A stretch of 64,000 nucleotides of DNA from Ramlibacter pinisoli (GCF_009758015.1 NZ_WSEL01000003.1:992001-1056000), one strand, 5' to 3'. Numbered from the stretch's first letter, positions 1 through 8,483 are shown. Program-made: numbers and translations. Notes: generated from the letters alone by a model not told the origin.

Positions 1-186
1 GACGGCCACCACCTTGGTGTCGATGCCGGTGGCCTGCTTGAACGCGGGCAGCAGGTGGGCGAAGAGGCCGGACTGCTCGGTCGAGGTGGTCGACGCGATG
101 GTGATGGCGGACTGCGCGGCGGCCGCACCGGACAACAGGCACAGCAGGGCGGTGACCGCGACGCGGCGGCTCAGGAAGGGGAGCAT
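1..186 (-). CDS. tupA: Tungstate ABC transporter substrate-binding protein (5' part only)
   Basis: This is the N-terminal 62 residues of a periplasmic receptor; the rest lies beyond the left edge of the window. A signal peptide (Arg-Arg, then a hydrophobic stretch ending in AAAAQS) is followed by ITIASTTSTEQSGLF. The TSTxxSGLF signature near the mature N-terminus is typical of TupA-type tungstate receptors, which feed the TupBC ABC transporter. It is divergent from a ModE-like regulator at 297, which supports an oxyanion-transport role. Molybdate or another oxyanion cannot be excluded because the ligand-binding part is missing. Confidence 0.8.
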   Translation of the reverse strand, partial: MLPFLSRRVAVTALLCLLSGAAAAQSAITIASTTSTEQSGLFAHLLPAFKQATGIDTKVVAV

Positions 187-268
187 GGGCAAGGATTGCG
201 GACGTTGAAGCAGGAGCGGATCGTAGGCACGCGTGCGCGCACCGCCATCCGAACTTCAACCTATGAAT

Positions 269-284
269 TGCGCGACATAGCGCA
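269..284. promoter_or_regulatory. Inverted repeat TGCGC-N6-GCGCA, candidate operator of the divergent tup regulator
   Basis: A perfect 5-bp inverted repeat with a 6-bp spacer lies 12 bp upstream of the regulator ATG at 297, in the 110-bp gap shared with tupA. ModE-type dimers bind inverted repeats with a similar spacing, so this is a plausible autoregulatory operator. The assignment rests on position and symmetry only. Confidence 0.4.
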
Positions 285-296
285 CACTTCGCGACC

Positions 297-1397
297 ATGC
301 GCCACGTCGAGCTGTCCTACGCCCTGGCCCCGCAACGCGGGGCCGAGGGCCTGCACAACCCGCTGATCGCCCTGCTCCAGGCGGTGCGGGTGCACGGCTC
401 GATCACCGGCGCGGCGCGCGCACTCGGCCAGTCGTACCGCCACGTGTGGGGCGAGCTCAAACGCTGGGAGGACACGCTCGGGCGCGGCCTCATCGTCTGG
501 GACAAGGGCCAGCCGGCGCGCCTGACGGTCTTCGGCGACAAGCTGCTGTGGGCCGAGCGGCAGGCACAGGCCCGGCTGGCGCCGCAGATCGCCAGCCTGC
601 ACGCCGACCTGGAGCGTGCCTTCGCGGTCGCCTTCGACGACCAGGCGCACGTGCTCACCCTGTACGCCAGCCACGACGATGCGCTGGTGCGGCTGCGTGG
701 GCTGGCGGCGCAGGCGGCGCGCCTGCACCTGGACATCCGTTTCACCGGCAGCGTGGACGCGATCGCCGCGCTGAACGAGGGCCGCTGTACGCTGGCCGGC
801 TTCCACACCCCGCCGCAGCCGGCGCCCGGCTCGCTGGCCCAGCGCACCTACCAGCCGCTGCTGCAGCCGGGCCTGCACAAGATCATCGGCTTCGCGCGCC
901 GGCAGCAGGGCCTGGCCGTCGCGCGCGGCAACCCGCTCGGCCTGCGCACCTTCGGCGATCTGCGGCGCGCGCGCTTCGTCAACCGGGCACTGGGCACCGG
1001 CACCCGGCTGCTGGCCGAGGACCTGCTGGCGCAAGCCGCCTTGCGGCCGGCGGAGGTCGACGGCTGGGAGCGCGTGGAACCGTCGCACGGCGCGGTGGCC
1101 GAAGCCGTGGCCTCCGGCAGCGCCGACGCCGGCCTGGTGATCGAGGCGGCAGCCCGGGCGCGCGGGCTCGACTTCGTGCCGCTGCTCGAGGAGGACTACT
1201 ACCTCGTGTGCCTGAAGTCAGTGCTGGAGACGCCGCCGGCCCGTGCGCTGCGCGAGTGGCTGGCGTCGCCGGCCTGGCAGGCACAGCTGCGCGAGTTGCC
1301 CGGGTATGCGCCGCTGCACAGCGGCGAGGTCCTGAGCCTGCGCACGCAGCTGCCGTGGTGGCGCTTCGCGCGCGCCAAGGCGCCGCACAACCGCTGA
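297..1397 (+). CDS. ModE-type winged-helix regulator fused to a periplasmic-binding-protein-like domain
   Basis: This 366-residue protein has two parts. Residues about 20-110 form a ModE/LysR-like winged helix (HGSITGAARALGQSYRHVW). Residues about 120-340 resemble the PBP-like domain found in molybdate/tungstate-responsive regulators, which binds the oxyanion in the cytoplasm. It is transcribed divergently from tupA with only 110 bp between them, the usual arrangement for the regulator of a tungstate transporter, so it probably represses tup when oxyanion is abundant. No Shine-Dalgarno sequence is visible before the ATG at 297. Family assignment is firm; the ligand is inferred from the neighbour. 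Confidence 0.8.
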   Translation: MRHVELSYALAPQRGAEGLHNPLIALLQAVRVHGSITGAARALGQSYRHVWGELKRWEDTLGRGLIVWDKGQPARLTVFGDKLLWAERQAQARLAPQIASLHADLERAFAVAFDDQAHVLTLYASHDDALVRLRGLAAQAARLHLDIRFTGSVDAIAALNEGRCTLAGFHTPPQPAPGSLAQRTYQPLLQPGLHKIIGFARRQQGLAVARGNPLGLRTFGDLRRARFVNRALGTGTRLLAEDLLAQAALRPAEVDGWERVEPSHGAVAEAVASGSADAGLVIEAAARARGLDFVPLLEEDYYLVCLKSVLETPPARALREWLASPAWQAQLRELPGYAPLHSGEVLSLRTQLPWWRFARAKAPHNR

Positions 1398-1407
1398 AGG
1401 ACCGGCG

Positions 1408-2409
1408 CTAGCGCTTGGACTTGGCCGCGACGGGCTTGGCGGTCGCCCGAGCCGCCTTCGGCGCCGGCTTGACCGCGGTGCGCGACTTGGCGGCCTTGCT
1501 CGCCGCCGCCTTCTTCAGCGGCACCGGTTCGTCGTTGGCAGCCTCGCGCGTCTCGGTGGCAGCCTCGCGCGTCTCGGGCGTCTTCGCCGCTGCACCGGTC
1601 TTGGCCTGCAGGCTGCGCCGCAGCAGGTCGGTGAGATCCAGGATCTCGGCGCTGCCGCCGGCGGCCGGTGCTTCCTCGCCCGGCAGCGGCTGCAGCGTGG
1701 CGACGTCGCCGGCCTGCGCCTTGGCCTGCACCAGCAGCTGCAGCTTCTCGCGGAACTCGTCGTGGAACAGGTCGGGGCTCCAGGCCGCGGCCATGTCGGT
1801 GACCAGCTGCTCGGCCATCTTCAGCTCGCGCTCGTTGGGCGCGGCGGCGGCGCCGGTGTCGCCGGTGGAGGTCGGCGCATCGCGCACCTCGTCGGACCAG
1901 CGCAGCAGCTCCAGCACCAGGCCGTCGCCGACCGGCATCAGCGCCGCCAGGTGCTGCTTGGTCGACATCACGATCTTGGCCACGCCGACCTTGTGGGTGC
2001 GGGCCAGCACGTCGCGCAGCAGGGCATACGGCTTGAGCCCGCGCGTGGCCGGCGCCACGTGGTACGGCTTGGAGAAATAGGCCGGCGCGATCTCGCCGGC
2101 ATCGACGAAGGCCTCGATCTCGATGGTCTGGGTGGTCTTGGGCAGGGCGGTGCGGATCTCGTCCTTCGACAGCACGACGTACTGGCCGTCCTCGACCTCG
2201 ATGCCCTTGACCAGTTCCTCGCGCTGCACGGCCTCGCCGGTGGCCTTGCTCACCTGCTTGTTGCCCACCGGGCTCATGCTGGCGGGGTCGATCAGGTTGA
2301 ACTTGGGGCGGATGTCGGCAGTGGCGGCGTGGAGGACCACCGGGATGTGCACCAGCCCGAAGCTGATGGCGCCTTTCCACACGGCGCGGGTGCTGGCAGG
2401 AGCGGTCAT
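1408..2409 (-). CDS. ku: Ku DNA end-binding protein (non-homologous end joining)
   Basis: Bacterial Ku forms a ring-shaped homodimer that loads on double-strand breaks and recruits LigD. The start WKGAISFGLVHIPV and the core (KFNLIDPASMSPVG, ALPKTTQTIEIEAFV, YFSKPYHVAP) are typical. At 333 residues it is slightly longer than the usual 270-300 because of a Lys/Ala-rich C-terminal tail (KKAAASKAAKSRTAVKPAPK), the basic extension that in other Ku proteins helps DNA binding. No LigD gene lies in this window. A possible -10-like CCTACAGA lies about 35 bp upstream of the start on the minus strand. Confidence 0.95.
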   Translation of the reverse strand: MTAPASTRAVWKGAISFGLVHIPVVLHAATADIRPKFNLIDPASMSPVGNKQVSKATGEAVQREELVKGIEVEDGQYVVLSKDEIRTALPKTTQTIEIEAFVDAGEIAPAYFSKPYHVAPATRGLKPYALLRDVLARTHKVGVAKIVMSTKQHLAALMPVGDGLVLELLRWSDEVRDAPTSTGDTGAAAAPNERELKMAEQLVTDMAAAWSPDLFHDEFREKLQLLVQAKAQAGDVATLQPLPGEEAPAAGGSAEILDLTDLLRRSLQAKTGAAAKTPETREAATETREAANDEPVPLKKAAASKAAKSRTAVKPAPKAARATAKPVAAKSKR

Positions 2410-2468
2410 GCGGCCATGCTGCGGCCGGGCCAGCCGCCGGGTCTGTAGGCCGGGACTACGCGCCGCCG

Positions 2469-3731
2469 TCAGACGGCGCAGGTGCGGAAGCCGACGAAGT
2501 GGTCGTCACGGCCGGGCAGCGCCCAGGCGCGCCGCCGCGGCCAGCGCAACCGTGACCGGGTGGCGAACGAGGCGCCGCGCAGCACCCGCGCGCGGCCGAA
2601 CGCCGGCTCGGCCTCGAACTCGCCGTGGCGCGTCCAGGCGTCCGGCGTGAAGCCGGGCCAGGGCCGCAGCGTGCCGGCCGTCCATTCCCAGACCTCGCCC
2701 CAGTGGAAGCCGCGCCCGGCGCCCTGGTGCGCGGCCAGCTCCCACTCGACCTCGGTCGGCAGCCGGCGGCCGGCCCAGCGGGCGTAGGCATCGGCCTCCC
2801 ACCAGCTCACGTGCAGCGCGGGCTGCGGCCCGGCCATGCGGGTCGGGCGGCCGAACAGGGTCTGCAGCACCGCCCCGCTGCCGCCGCCCAGCTGCTCGAC
2901 ATGGCGCGGGGCGCGGCGCCCCTCCAGCTCGGCCAGCGCCTGCAGCCAGGCCCAGCCCTCGGGCTGCCACAGCTCGGGCCGGTCGTAGCCGCCGTCGTCG
3001 ACGAACTCGACGTACTGCTCCCAGGCGACCGGCTGGGCGTCGATCTCGAACTCGGGCACCGCCACCTCGTGCGCCCCCAGCTCGACGTCGAAGGCGAAGC
3101 CGCCCTCATGCGCCCCCAGCGTCCAGCGCGAGGCCGGCATCAGCAGCGGCTCGCGCAACGCGACGGCGGGCGGCAGCTTCAGCGGCATCGGCACGCCGAG
3201 CGCCTGCGACTGCCGCAGCAGCTGCTCGCCGCGCAGGTCCTCGTGGTACAGCGCGGCGCGGAAGAAGAACAGGCCGTCGTCGTCGGGGGTGGCGCGCTCC
3301 AGCAGGTCGAGCGTGCGCTCCAGCGTGTCGAGCAGGTAGGCGCGCACCTCCTGCAGGCCCGGGATCGGCATGTCCCAGCGGCTGGCGTGCGGGGCCAGCA
3401 CCGGCTGGTACCAGCGGTCGGCCATGGGCTCGACCGAGGGCAGCCGCGGTGCGTCCGACGGGCAGGCGCGGCCCAGGCCGCGGCGCGGGTTGCGCACGAT
3501 CCAAGACTCGGCGAACCAGGCGATGTGGCCGGCCAGCCACTGCGGCAGCTCGAAGTCGGGGTGCATCGGCACCCGGATGCCCTTGCCGGCCTGCGCCTCG
3601 TCCCAGCGCGCCAGCAGCGCGAGCGTCTGGTTGCGCGCGTCCATCAGCGCCAGGCCGAGGAGCTCGGGCGCGGCGGTGCGGACCGTGGCGAGCGCGTGGG
3701 AGGGGGCGGCGTGAGCCTGGCCGAGAGCCAT
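2469..3731 (-). CDS. EgtB/SenA-like non-heme iron sulfoxide/selenoxide synthase with an altered metal site
   Basis: A 420-residue protein has an N-terminal DinB-like helical domain (about 25-180) and a C-terminal FGE-sulfatase/SUMF1 fold (about 200-420; RRLPTEVEWELAA, GEVWEWTAGTL, VLRGASFATR). This is the layout of EgtB (ergothioneine) and SenA (selenoneine) synthases, which join histidine betaine to a sulfur or selenium donor. EgtB binds iron with His from the first helix bundle plus HxxxH. Here GHIAWF (H69) and H163 are present, but the last ligand is Arg167 (YHEDLRGE), a CAC-to-CGC type change. No SenB, SenC, EgtC or EgtD gene is nearby. The gene could be an active variant or be losing function. 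Confidence 0.75.
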   Translation of the reverse strand: MALGQAHAAPSHALATVRTAAPELLGLALMDARNQTLALLARWDEAQAGKGIRVPMHPDFELPQWLAGHIAWFAESWIVRNPRRGLGRACPSDAPRLPSVEPMADRWYQPVLAPHASRWDMPIPGLQEVRAYLLDTLERTLDLLERATPDDDGLFFFRAALYHEDLRGEQLLRQSQALGVPMPLKLPPAVALREPLLMPASRWTLGAHEGGFAFDVELGAHEVAVPEFEIDAQPVAWEQYVEFVDDGGYDRPELWQPEGWAWLQALAELEGRRAPRHVEQLGGGSGAVLQTLFGRPTRMAGPQPALHVSWWEADAYARWAGRRLPTEVEWELAAHQGAGRGFHWGEVWEWTAGTLRPWPGFTPDAWTRHGEFEAEPAFGRARVLRGASFATRSRLRWPRRRAWALPGRDDHFVGFRTCAV

Positions 3732-3736
3732 CGCTT

Positions 3737-3742
3737 ATTATT
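3737..3742 (-). promoter_or_regulatory. AATAAT -10 box five bases before the egtB/senA-like ATG
   Basis: On the minus strand AATAAT is followed by AAGCG and then the ATG at 3731. A sigma-70 promoter here would start transcription at or beside the start codon, which suggests a leaderless mRNA. It is the only AT-rich patch in this gap. Confidence 0.35.
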
Positions 3743-3877
3743 CGCCGCCGCCGGCCAGCCCTCGATGAGCTAGGGTTAACCCCGGCCCGTCTCGTCAGTG
3801 TTCTATCAGCGCCCGCCGCGTAGCATTTAGGGCTCACTCGCGCGCCCCGCGCCGAAACTTCCTTCTACGGAGTACCC

Positions 3878-4417
3878 GTGTCCGGACTACTGAAACTCGC
3901 GCTGGCGGTCGACTGGATCAGCGACCGGCTCGGTCGCCTGGCGTCGCTGGCGGTGCTGCTGACGGCCCTGATCTCGGCGGGCAACGCCTTCATCCGCTAC
4001 GGCCTGGACATCAGCTCGAACGGCTGGCTCGAGATCCAGTGGTACCTGTTCGCCGGCATCGTCATGCTGGGCGCGCCCATCGTCCTGAAGCTCAACGAGC
4101 ATGTGCGGGTCGACCTGATCTACGGCAAGCTCAAAGGCAACGGCCCGGTCTACGTCGACCTGTTCGGGCTCATCTTCTTCCTGCTGCCCGTCATGAGCCT
4201 GATGGCCTACCTGTCGTGGCCGCTGCTGGTGCGGATGTACGTCACCCAGGAGATGTCCAGCAACGCCGGCGGCCTGATCCGCTGGCCCGCCATGCTGATG
4301 CTGCCGCTGGGCTTCGGCCTCATCGTGCTGCAGGGCCTGTCGGAGATCGTCAAGCGCGTGGCGTACCTGCAGGGCAAGTTCCAGATGGACACCCACTACG
4401 AGAAACCCGTGCAATGA
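3878..4417 (+). CDS. dctQ: TRAP transporter small permease subunit (DctQ)
   Basis: A 179-residue inner-membrane protein with four hydrophobic segments, the DctQ topology. Landmarks are WLEIQWYLFAGIVMLGAP (the conserved E-x-Q-W region), NEHVRVDLIYG and LPLGFGLIVLQ. It pairs with the large subunit DctM to form a sodium-driven importer of organic acids delivered by a periplasmic DctP receptor. The start is GTG at 3878, preceded by ACGGAG seven bases upstream. dctM follows after 54 bp, but no dctP is adjacent; three dctP genes lie at 37-41 kb. Similarity to 2-oxoacid (TakP-type) systems is an inference. Confidence 0.93.
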   Translation: MSGLLKLALAVDWISDRLGRLASLAVLLTALISAGNAFIRYGLDISSNGWLEIQWYLFAGIVMLGAPIVLKLNEHVRVDLIYGKLKGNGPVYVDLFGLIFFLLPVMSLMAYLSWPLLVRMYVTQEMSSNAGGLIRWPAMLMLPLGFGLIVLQGLSEIVKRVAYLQGKFQMDTHYEKPVQ

Positions 4418-4471
4418 ACGGGGCCCGCCTGGCTGCCCATCCCAAGAACGACAAGTAGACGGAACACCCCG

Positions 4472-6037
4472 ATGCAGATGGAAAACTTCGCGCCGTTCAT
4501 GTTCGGCGCCCTGGTCATCGTGATGCTGATCGGCTTCCCGGTGGCCTTCTCGCTGGCCGCGCTGGGACTGGCCAGCGGCTTCTTCGCCATCGAGATGGGC
4601 TGGTTCCCGCCGGTGTTCATGGCCAACCTGCCGATCAACGTGTTCGGCATCCTGTCCAACGACCTGCTGCTGGCGATCCCGTTCTTCACCTTCATGGGCG
4701 CCATCCTGGAGAAGTGCGGGCTGGCCGAGGACATGCTGGACTCGATGGGCCAGCTGTTCGGCACCGTGCGCGGCGGCCTGGGCTACTCGGTCATCATCGT
4801 CGGCTTCATCCTCGGCGCCATCACCGGCACCGTGGCCGGCCAGGTGATCGCGATGGCGCTGATCTCGCTGCCGGTGATGATCCGCTACGGCTACAACATG
4901 CGCTACGCCACCGGCGTGCTGGCCGCCTCGGGCACCATCACCCAGCTGGTGCCGCCCTCGCTGGTGCTGGTGGTCATGGCCGACCAGCTGGGCCGCTCGG
5001 TGGGCGACATGTACAAGGGCGCCTGGGGCCCCTCCATCCTGCAGGTGGTGATCTTCGCGGTCTACACCTTCGGCCTCGGCCTGGTGAAGCCGCACTACGT
5101 GCCGGGCGTCCCCAAGGAAGCCCGCACCATGTCCGGCTTCCATCTGTGGATGAAGTGCCTGCGCGGCATCATCCCCTCGGCGGTGCTGATCTTCGCGGTG
5201 CTGGGCTCCATGGGCGGCCTGCCCTTCATGACCTACGCCATCGCCACGCCCACCGAGGCCGGCGCCATGGGCTGCGTGGGCGCGCTGGTGCTGGCCGCCA
5301 TCCACCGCCGCCTGACGCTCCCGCTGGTGTGGGAAGCCATGGTGGGCACCATGCGCCTGACGGCCATGGTGGTGTTCATCCTGATCGGCTCGCGCGTGTT
5401 CTCGATGGTGTTCCAGGGCGTCGACGGCGCCAAGTGGGTGGAGCACCTGCTGACCGGGCTGCCCGGCGGCCAGGTCGGCTTCCTGATCGTCGTCAACGTC
5501 TTCATCTTCTTCCTGGCGTTCTTCCTCGACTTCTTCGAGATCGCCTTCATCATCCTGCCGATGCTGGGGCCGGTGGCCGACAAGATGGGCATCGACCTGG
5601 TGTGGTTCGGCGTGCTGCTGTGCGTGAACATGCAGACCTCGTTCATGCACCCGCCGTTCGGCTTCGCCCTGTTCTACCTGCGCGGCATCGCCGACACCCT
5701 GTACAAGGAAAAGCGCATCGACAAGCCGGTGCTGTCGAACGACATCTACCTGGGCGCCATCCCCTGGGTGATCATGCAGGTGCTGCTGGTGCTGGTGGTC
5801 ATCTTCGTGCCGCAGACGGTCACCATGTTCCTCGACAAGGAAGTCGCGGTCGACCTCGACAAGGTCAAGATCGAGATGCCGGCCGACTCAGAGCAGCCGG
5901 CGGTCGATCCCGCCGCGCCGGCCGCCTCCGGTGCCGAGCCCTCGGCCAGCGACCCGTTCGCCCCGCCCGCCGCCGACACCTCGTCGGACGAGGAGCAGAA
6001 GAAGATGGACGAGCTGTTCAAGACCGACAAGAAGTAG
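4472..6037 (+). CDS. dctM: TRAP transporter large permease subunit (DctM) with acidic C-terminal tail
   Basis: A 521-residue multi-spanning permease of the TRAP family, the transport subunit that moves organic acid together with sodium. Typical segments include GFPVAFSLAALGL near the N-terminus, IPFFTFMGAILEKCGLAEDM, and GSGTITQLVPPSL-like and MHPPFGFALFYLRG motifs in the later repeats. After the last membrane span (about residue 450) there is an unusual Pro/Ala/Ser- and Asp/Glu-rich cytoplasmic tail of about 60 residues ending EEQKKMDELFKTDKK. It lies 54 bp after dctQ in the same operon. The substrate is not visible from sequence. Confidence 0.93.
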   Translation: MQMENFAPFMFGALVIVMLIGFPVAFSLAALGLASGFFAIEMGWFPPVFMANLPINVFGILSNDLLLAIPFFTFMGAILEKCGLAEDMLDSMGQLFGTVRGGLGYSVIIVGFILGAITGTVAGQVIAMALISLPVMIRYGYNMRYATGVLAASGTITQLVPPSLVLVVMADQLGRSVGDMYKGAWGPSILQVVIFAVYTFGLGLVKPHYVPGVPKEARTMSGFHLWMKCLRGIIPSAVLIFAVLGSMGGLPFMTYAIATPTEAGAMGCVGALVLAAIHRRLTLPLVWEAMVGTMRLTAMVVFILIGSRVFSMVFQGVDGAKWVEHLLTGLPGGQVGFLIVVNVFIFFLAFFLDFFEIAFIILPMLGPVADKMGIDLVWFGVLLCVNMQTSFMHPPFGFALFYLRGIADTLYKEKRIDKPVLSNDIYLGAIPWVIMQVLLVLVVIFVPQTVTMFLDKEVAVDLDKVKIEMPADSEQPAVDPAAPAASGAEPSASDPFAPPAADTSSDEEQKKMDELFKTDKK

Positions 6038-6043
6038 CCCGCC

Positions 6044-6541
6044 TTGGATCCCACCCCGGTCGAATCGCTGGGGCCGCCGCCGTTCCGCTTCCTGCCGTCC
6101 ACGGGCGCCGCGATGCGTGGCCCGGCCTTCTCCATCCCCTTCAAGCTGCTGGCCACCGCCATCGTGGCCGGCAGCGCCGCCTGGGCGGTGCGCCTGTGGT
6201 CGCAGGGCCAGCTGGGCAGCGGCCTGCACGTCAACCTGGCCTGGTTCCTCGCCGCGCTGGCCATGATGGCCTGGAGCTGGTGGTGCATGGTCACCAGCGT
6301 CACCACGCTGGACACGGTGCAACTGCACCAGACCTGGGTCTGGAACAAGCGCATGGAACTGCGCGAGCTGGCCTACGCCAAGCTCATTCGCGTGCGCGGC
6401 CTCGACTGGCTGATCGCACCGCGCCTGTACGTGCGCACGCTGCCCGGCAAGTTCGCCGTGTTCTATGCCGCCGATCCGGCGCTGGCCGCCGAATTCGAGC
6501 GGCTGGTGGCGGAACTGAAGGCGTTCCGCAACTTTCGCTGA
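6044..6541 (+). CDS. Hypothetical two-helix membrane protein with PH-like cytoplasmic domain
   Basis: A 165-residue protein with two membrane helices (about 30-50 and 60-82) followed by a soluble part (LDTVQLHQTWVWNKRMEL, APRLYVRTLPGKFAVFYAAD). That part resembles the bacterial pleckstrin-homology-like region of small YdbT-type membrane proteins; this is a weak structural guess. The reading frame opens with TTG at 6044, six bases after the dctM stop; an in-frame ATG at 6113 is an alternative. The tight spacing suggests co-transcription with dctQM, so it may be an accessory of the transporter. I cannot name a function. Confidence 0.65.
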   Translation: MDPTPVESLGPPPFRFLPSTGAAMRGPAFSIPFKLLATAIVAGSAAWAVRLWSQGQLGSGLHVNLAWFLAALAMMAWSWWCMVTSVTTLDTVQLHQTWVWNKRMELRELAYAKLIRVRGLDWLIAPRLYVRTLPGKFAVFYAADPALAAEFERLVAELKAFRNFR

Positions 6542-6548
6542 CCGCGCG

Positions 6549-6959
6549 TCACAGCCCGAACGCCGACGACGGCAGCACCGCCACGGCGCCGTCGCCGAGC
6601 AGGAACACGGCCACCAGCGCCGCCGTCCAGAAGGCCGGGAATTCCCAGCCGCCGTCCTTGTTGGTGAACAGCCAGCCGTTGCGCCCGTGCACCGTGACGA
6701 TGGTGCCCAGCAGCAGGGGCACCAGCAGCAACGCCACCAGGCGCGGCGCCAGGCCGACGATCAGCGCGAAGCCGCCGCCGAACTCGATGGCGAGCGTGAC
6801 GTAGGCCAGCCAGCCCGGCAGGCCGATCGACCGGAAATACTTGATCGTGCCCGGGATGGTGAACACCTTCCATTTCAGCGTCGCGTGGGCCAGGAACATG
6901 AGCCCCAGGCTCAGCCGCAGGAGCAGGATGGCGTAAGGAGCGGTGGCGGGATCGACCAT
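6549..6959 (-). CDS. DoxX family membrane protein
   Basis: A 136-residue protein with four hydrophobic helices and the DoxX signature (LLLRLSLGLMFLAHATLKW, YVTLAIEFGGGFALIVGL, NGWLFTNKDGGWEFPAFW). DoxX-family proteins are small quinone-linked or redox-associated inner-membrane proteins whose role is usually unknown. I take the ATG at 6959 because AGGAG lies six bases upstream of it; the ATG two codons earlier would touch the ribosome site. It converges on the preceding gene with a 7-bp gap. Confidence 0.88.
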   Translation of the reverse strand: MVDPATAPYAILLLRLSLGLMFLAHATLKWKVFTIPGTIKYFRSIGLPGWLAYVTLAIEFGGGFALIVGLAPRLVALLLVPLLLGTIVTVHGRNGWLFTNKDGGWEFPAFWTAALVAVFLLGDGAVAVLPSSAFGL

Positions 6960-7068
6960 GGGCATCTCCTCGGTGGCACGGCCCGCCCGGGTCGCCCCGG
7001 CGGACTCGGCCGATCACGATAGGCCCGAAAAGGACCGGCCGCAAGCGATGGCGCGGCCGCCGGACCGG

Positions 7069-8220
7069 TCAGGGCGCCGCCGCCGCCGCCGCGGATTCCG
7101 ACTCCTCCACCAGGCGGTCCGCCACCACCACGGCCTCGCGCGCATCGGCCGCAGTGCCGTCGGCGCCGATCTCCCGCCAGATGCCCGGGTCGGTCTCGAA
7201 CGCCTGCCCGCCGACGAGCACCGGCACGTGGGCGCACTCGCGCATGGCGCGCAGCGCGGCAATCACCGACTCGAGCGCGTGCAGGTGCTGGAGCATGGTG
7301 GCCGAGATCGCCACCAGGCTGGCCCGGCTGCCGATGACGGCCCGCAATAGGCCCGCCGGGTCCTGGTGCGGATCCGGGCAGCTGACCGTCCAGCCGGCCG
7401 CCCGCAGGAAGCCGGCCACCATCCGCAGCCCGAGCTCGTGCCGCTCGCCGACGACGCAGGCGCAGACGGCGGTCCGCCCGCTGCGGGGTGCCGGGCGATG
7501 GCCGCCCGACAGGTGCTCCAGCAGCTGTGCCGCGCGTGCCGTGCACTGCTGTTCCTGCGCGGGGCCGATCGCGTCCACCTGCCACAGGCGGCCGACCTCG
7601 TGCAGCGCCGGCACCAGCACCGAAAGGCCGTAGGCGTCGCCGTCCAGACCGGCGCGCGCGGCACCCGCAAGCAGGCGCGCCGGCGCCACCGGGACCTCGG
7701 CCAGCAGGGCGTGCAGGCACTCGGCCTGCAGCGGACCGGCCAGCAGCGACGGCGGATCCCGCTCGGCGTGGTAGCCCAGCAGGGCTGCGCGCACGTACTC
7801 GGCCGCCGGCCCGGCCAGCCCGGCCGGCAGGCAGTCGCGGGCGAGCTCGACCAGCGAGCCCAGCGACAGCAGGATGGCCTTGTCGGACAGGCCGCGGTGG
7901 GTGAGCACCACCCGCAGCCAGCGCACGTGCTGGACGAACAGCTCGCGCCGGGCGAAGCGCAGGGCGGCGGCCAGCTGCAGGATGTGGAACTCGGCCTCGG
8001 CGCTGCACTGGCTCACCGATGTTTCGTCGCCGAACCAATGCGGCCAGGATGGGCCGAACGCGGGCGATCGTTGCAACAGCCCGTTCACGAGCACCGTGCG
8101 TGCCCGCAGCAGTTCCACCGCGCACCGTTGCTCGATCCGCATGGGCCCTTCGAGGGGATGGATCCCCGCACCCATCATCGCGCTGTCCGGGTCGCGTGGC
8201 GGCATCCGGCCGTCGCCCAT
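7069..8220 (-). CDS. CarH/AerR-like cobalamin-binding sensor without a DNA-binding domain
   Basis: A 383-residue soluble protein. The last 140 residues form a B12-binding Rossmann domain with the lower-ligand motif E259-R-H261-x-x-G264. The preceding helical part (about 160-240) is a B12 cap with the photoreceptor-type W-x9-E-H motif altered to W213-x9-E223-Q224. In CarH and LitR this motif contacts adenosylcobalamin and confers light sensing; AerR-type proteins use the same domains as stand-alone antirepressors. No MerR helix-turn-helix is present, and the first 150 residues are unassigned. The start is uncertain (8220, or ATG at 8142 with a weak ribosome site). No regulator partner is adjacent. 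Confidence 0.8.
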   Translation of the reverse strand: MGDGRMPPRDPDSAMMGAGIHPLEGPMRIEQRCAVELLRARTVLVNGLLQRSPAFGPSWPHWFGDETSVSQCSAEAEFHILQLAAALRFARRELFVQHVRWLRVVLTHRGLSDKAILLSLGSLVELARDCLPAGLAGPAAEYVRAALLGYHAERDPPSLLAGPLQAECLHALLAEVPVAPARLLAGAARAGLDGDAYGLSVLVPALHEVGRLWQVDAIGPAQEQQCTARAAQLLEHLSGGHRPAPRSGRTAVCACVVGERHELGLRMVAGFLRAAGWTVSCPDPHQDPAGLLRAVIGSRASLVAISATMLQHLHALESVIAALRAMRECAHVPVLVGGQAFETDPGIWREIGADGTAADAREAVVVADRLVEESESAAAAAAP

Positions 8221-8255
8221 CCATCACAATCCGCAACCGCCGATGGAAAAACACC

Positions 8256-8483
8256 GTGACCTCCCGTTCCTCCTGGCCTGACAAGGTGCTGGCGCTGCTG
8301 CGCGCCGGCAACCCGGCCGCAGCCATCGCGCAGATCAAGGTCGCCCCGGGCGTCAAGGACCTGCGTGCGCTCGAGAAGGCGATCGCGACGGCCGGGCTGG
8401 CCGGGCGCTGGCGCGATGTCGACGCCGCGCTCGCCGACAGCGTGGAGGCCCTGTCGGCACCCCGGCTGCACCGCTCGCCATGA
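8256..8483 (+). CDS. Small conserved-type protein upstream of the DEAD-box helicase
   Basis: A 75-residue soluble, helical protein (KVLALLRAGNPAAAIAQIKV, VKDLRALEKAIATAG). The start is GTG at 8256 with GGA eight bases upstream. Its stop codon overlaps the helicase start in an ATGA arrangement, so the two are probably translationally coupled. The Ala/Leu repeats could form a small helical hairpin. I do not recognise a named domain and infer a role tied to the helicase from the overlap only. Confidence 0.6.
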   Translation: MTSRSSWPDKVLALLRAGNPAAAIAQIKVAPGVKDLRALEKAIATAGLAGRWRDVDAALADSVEALSAPRLHRSP

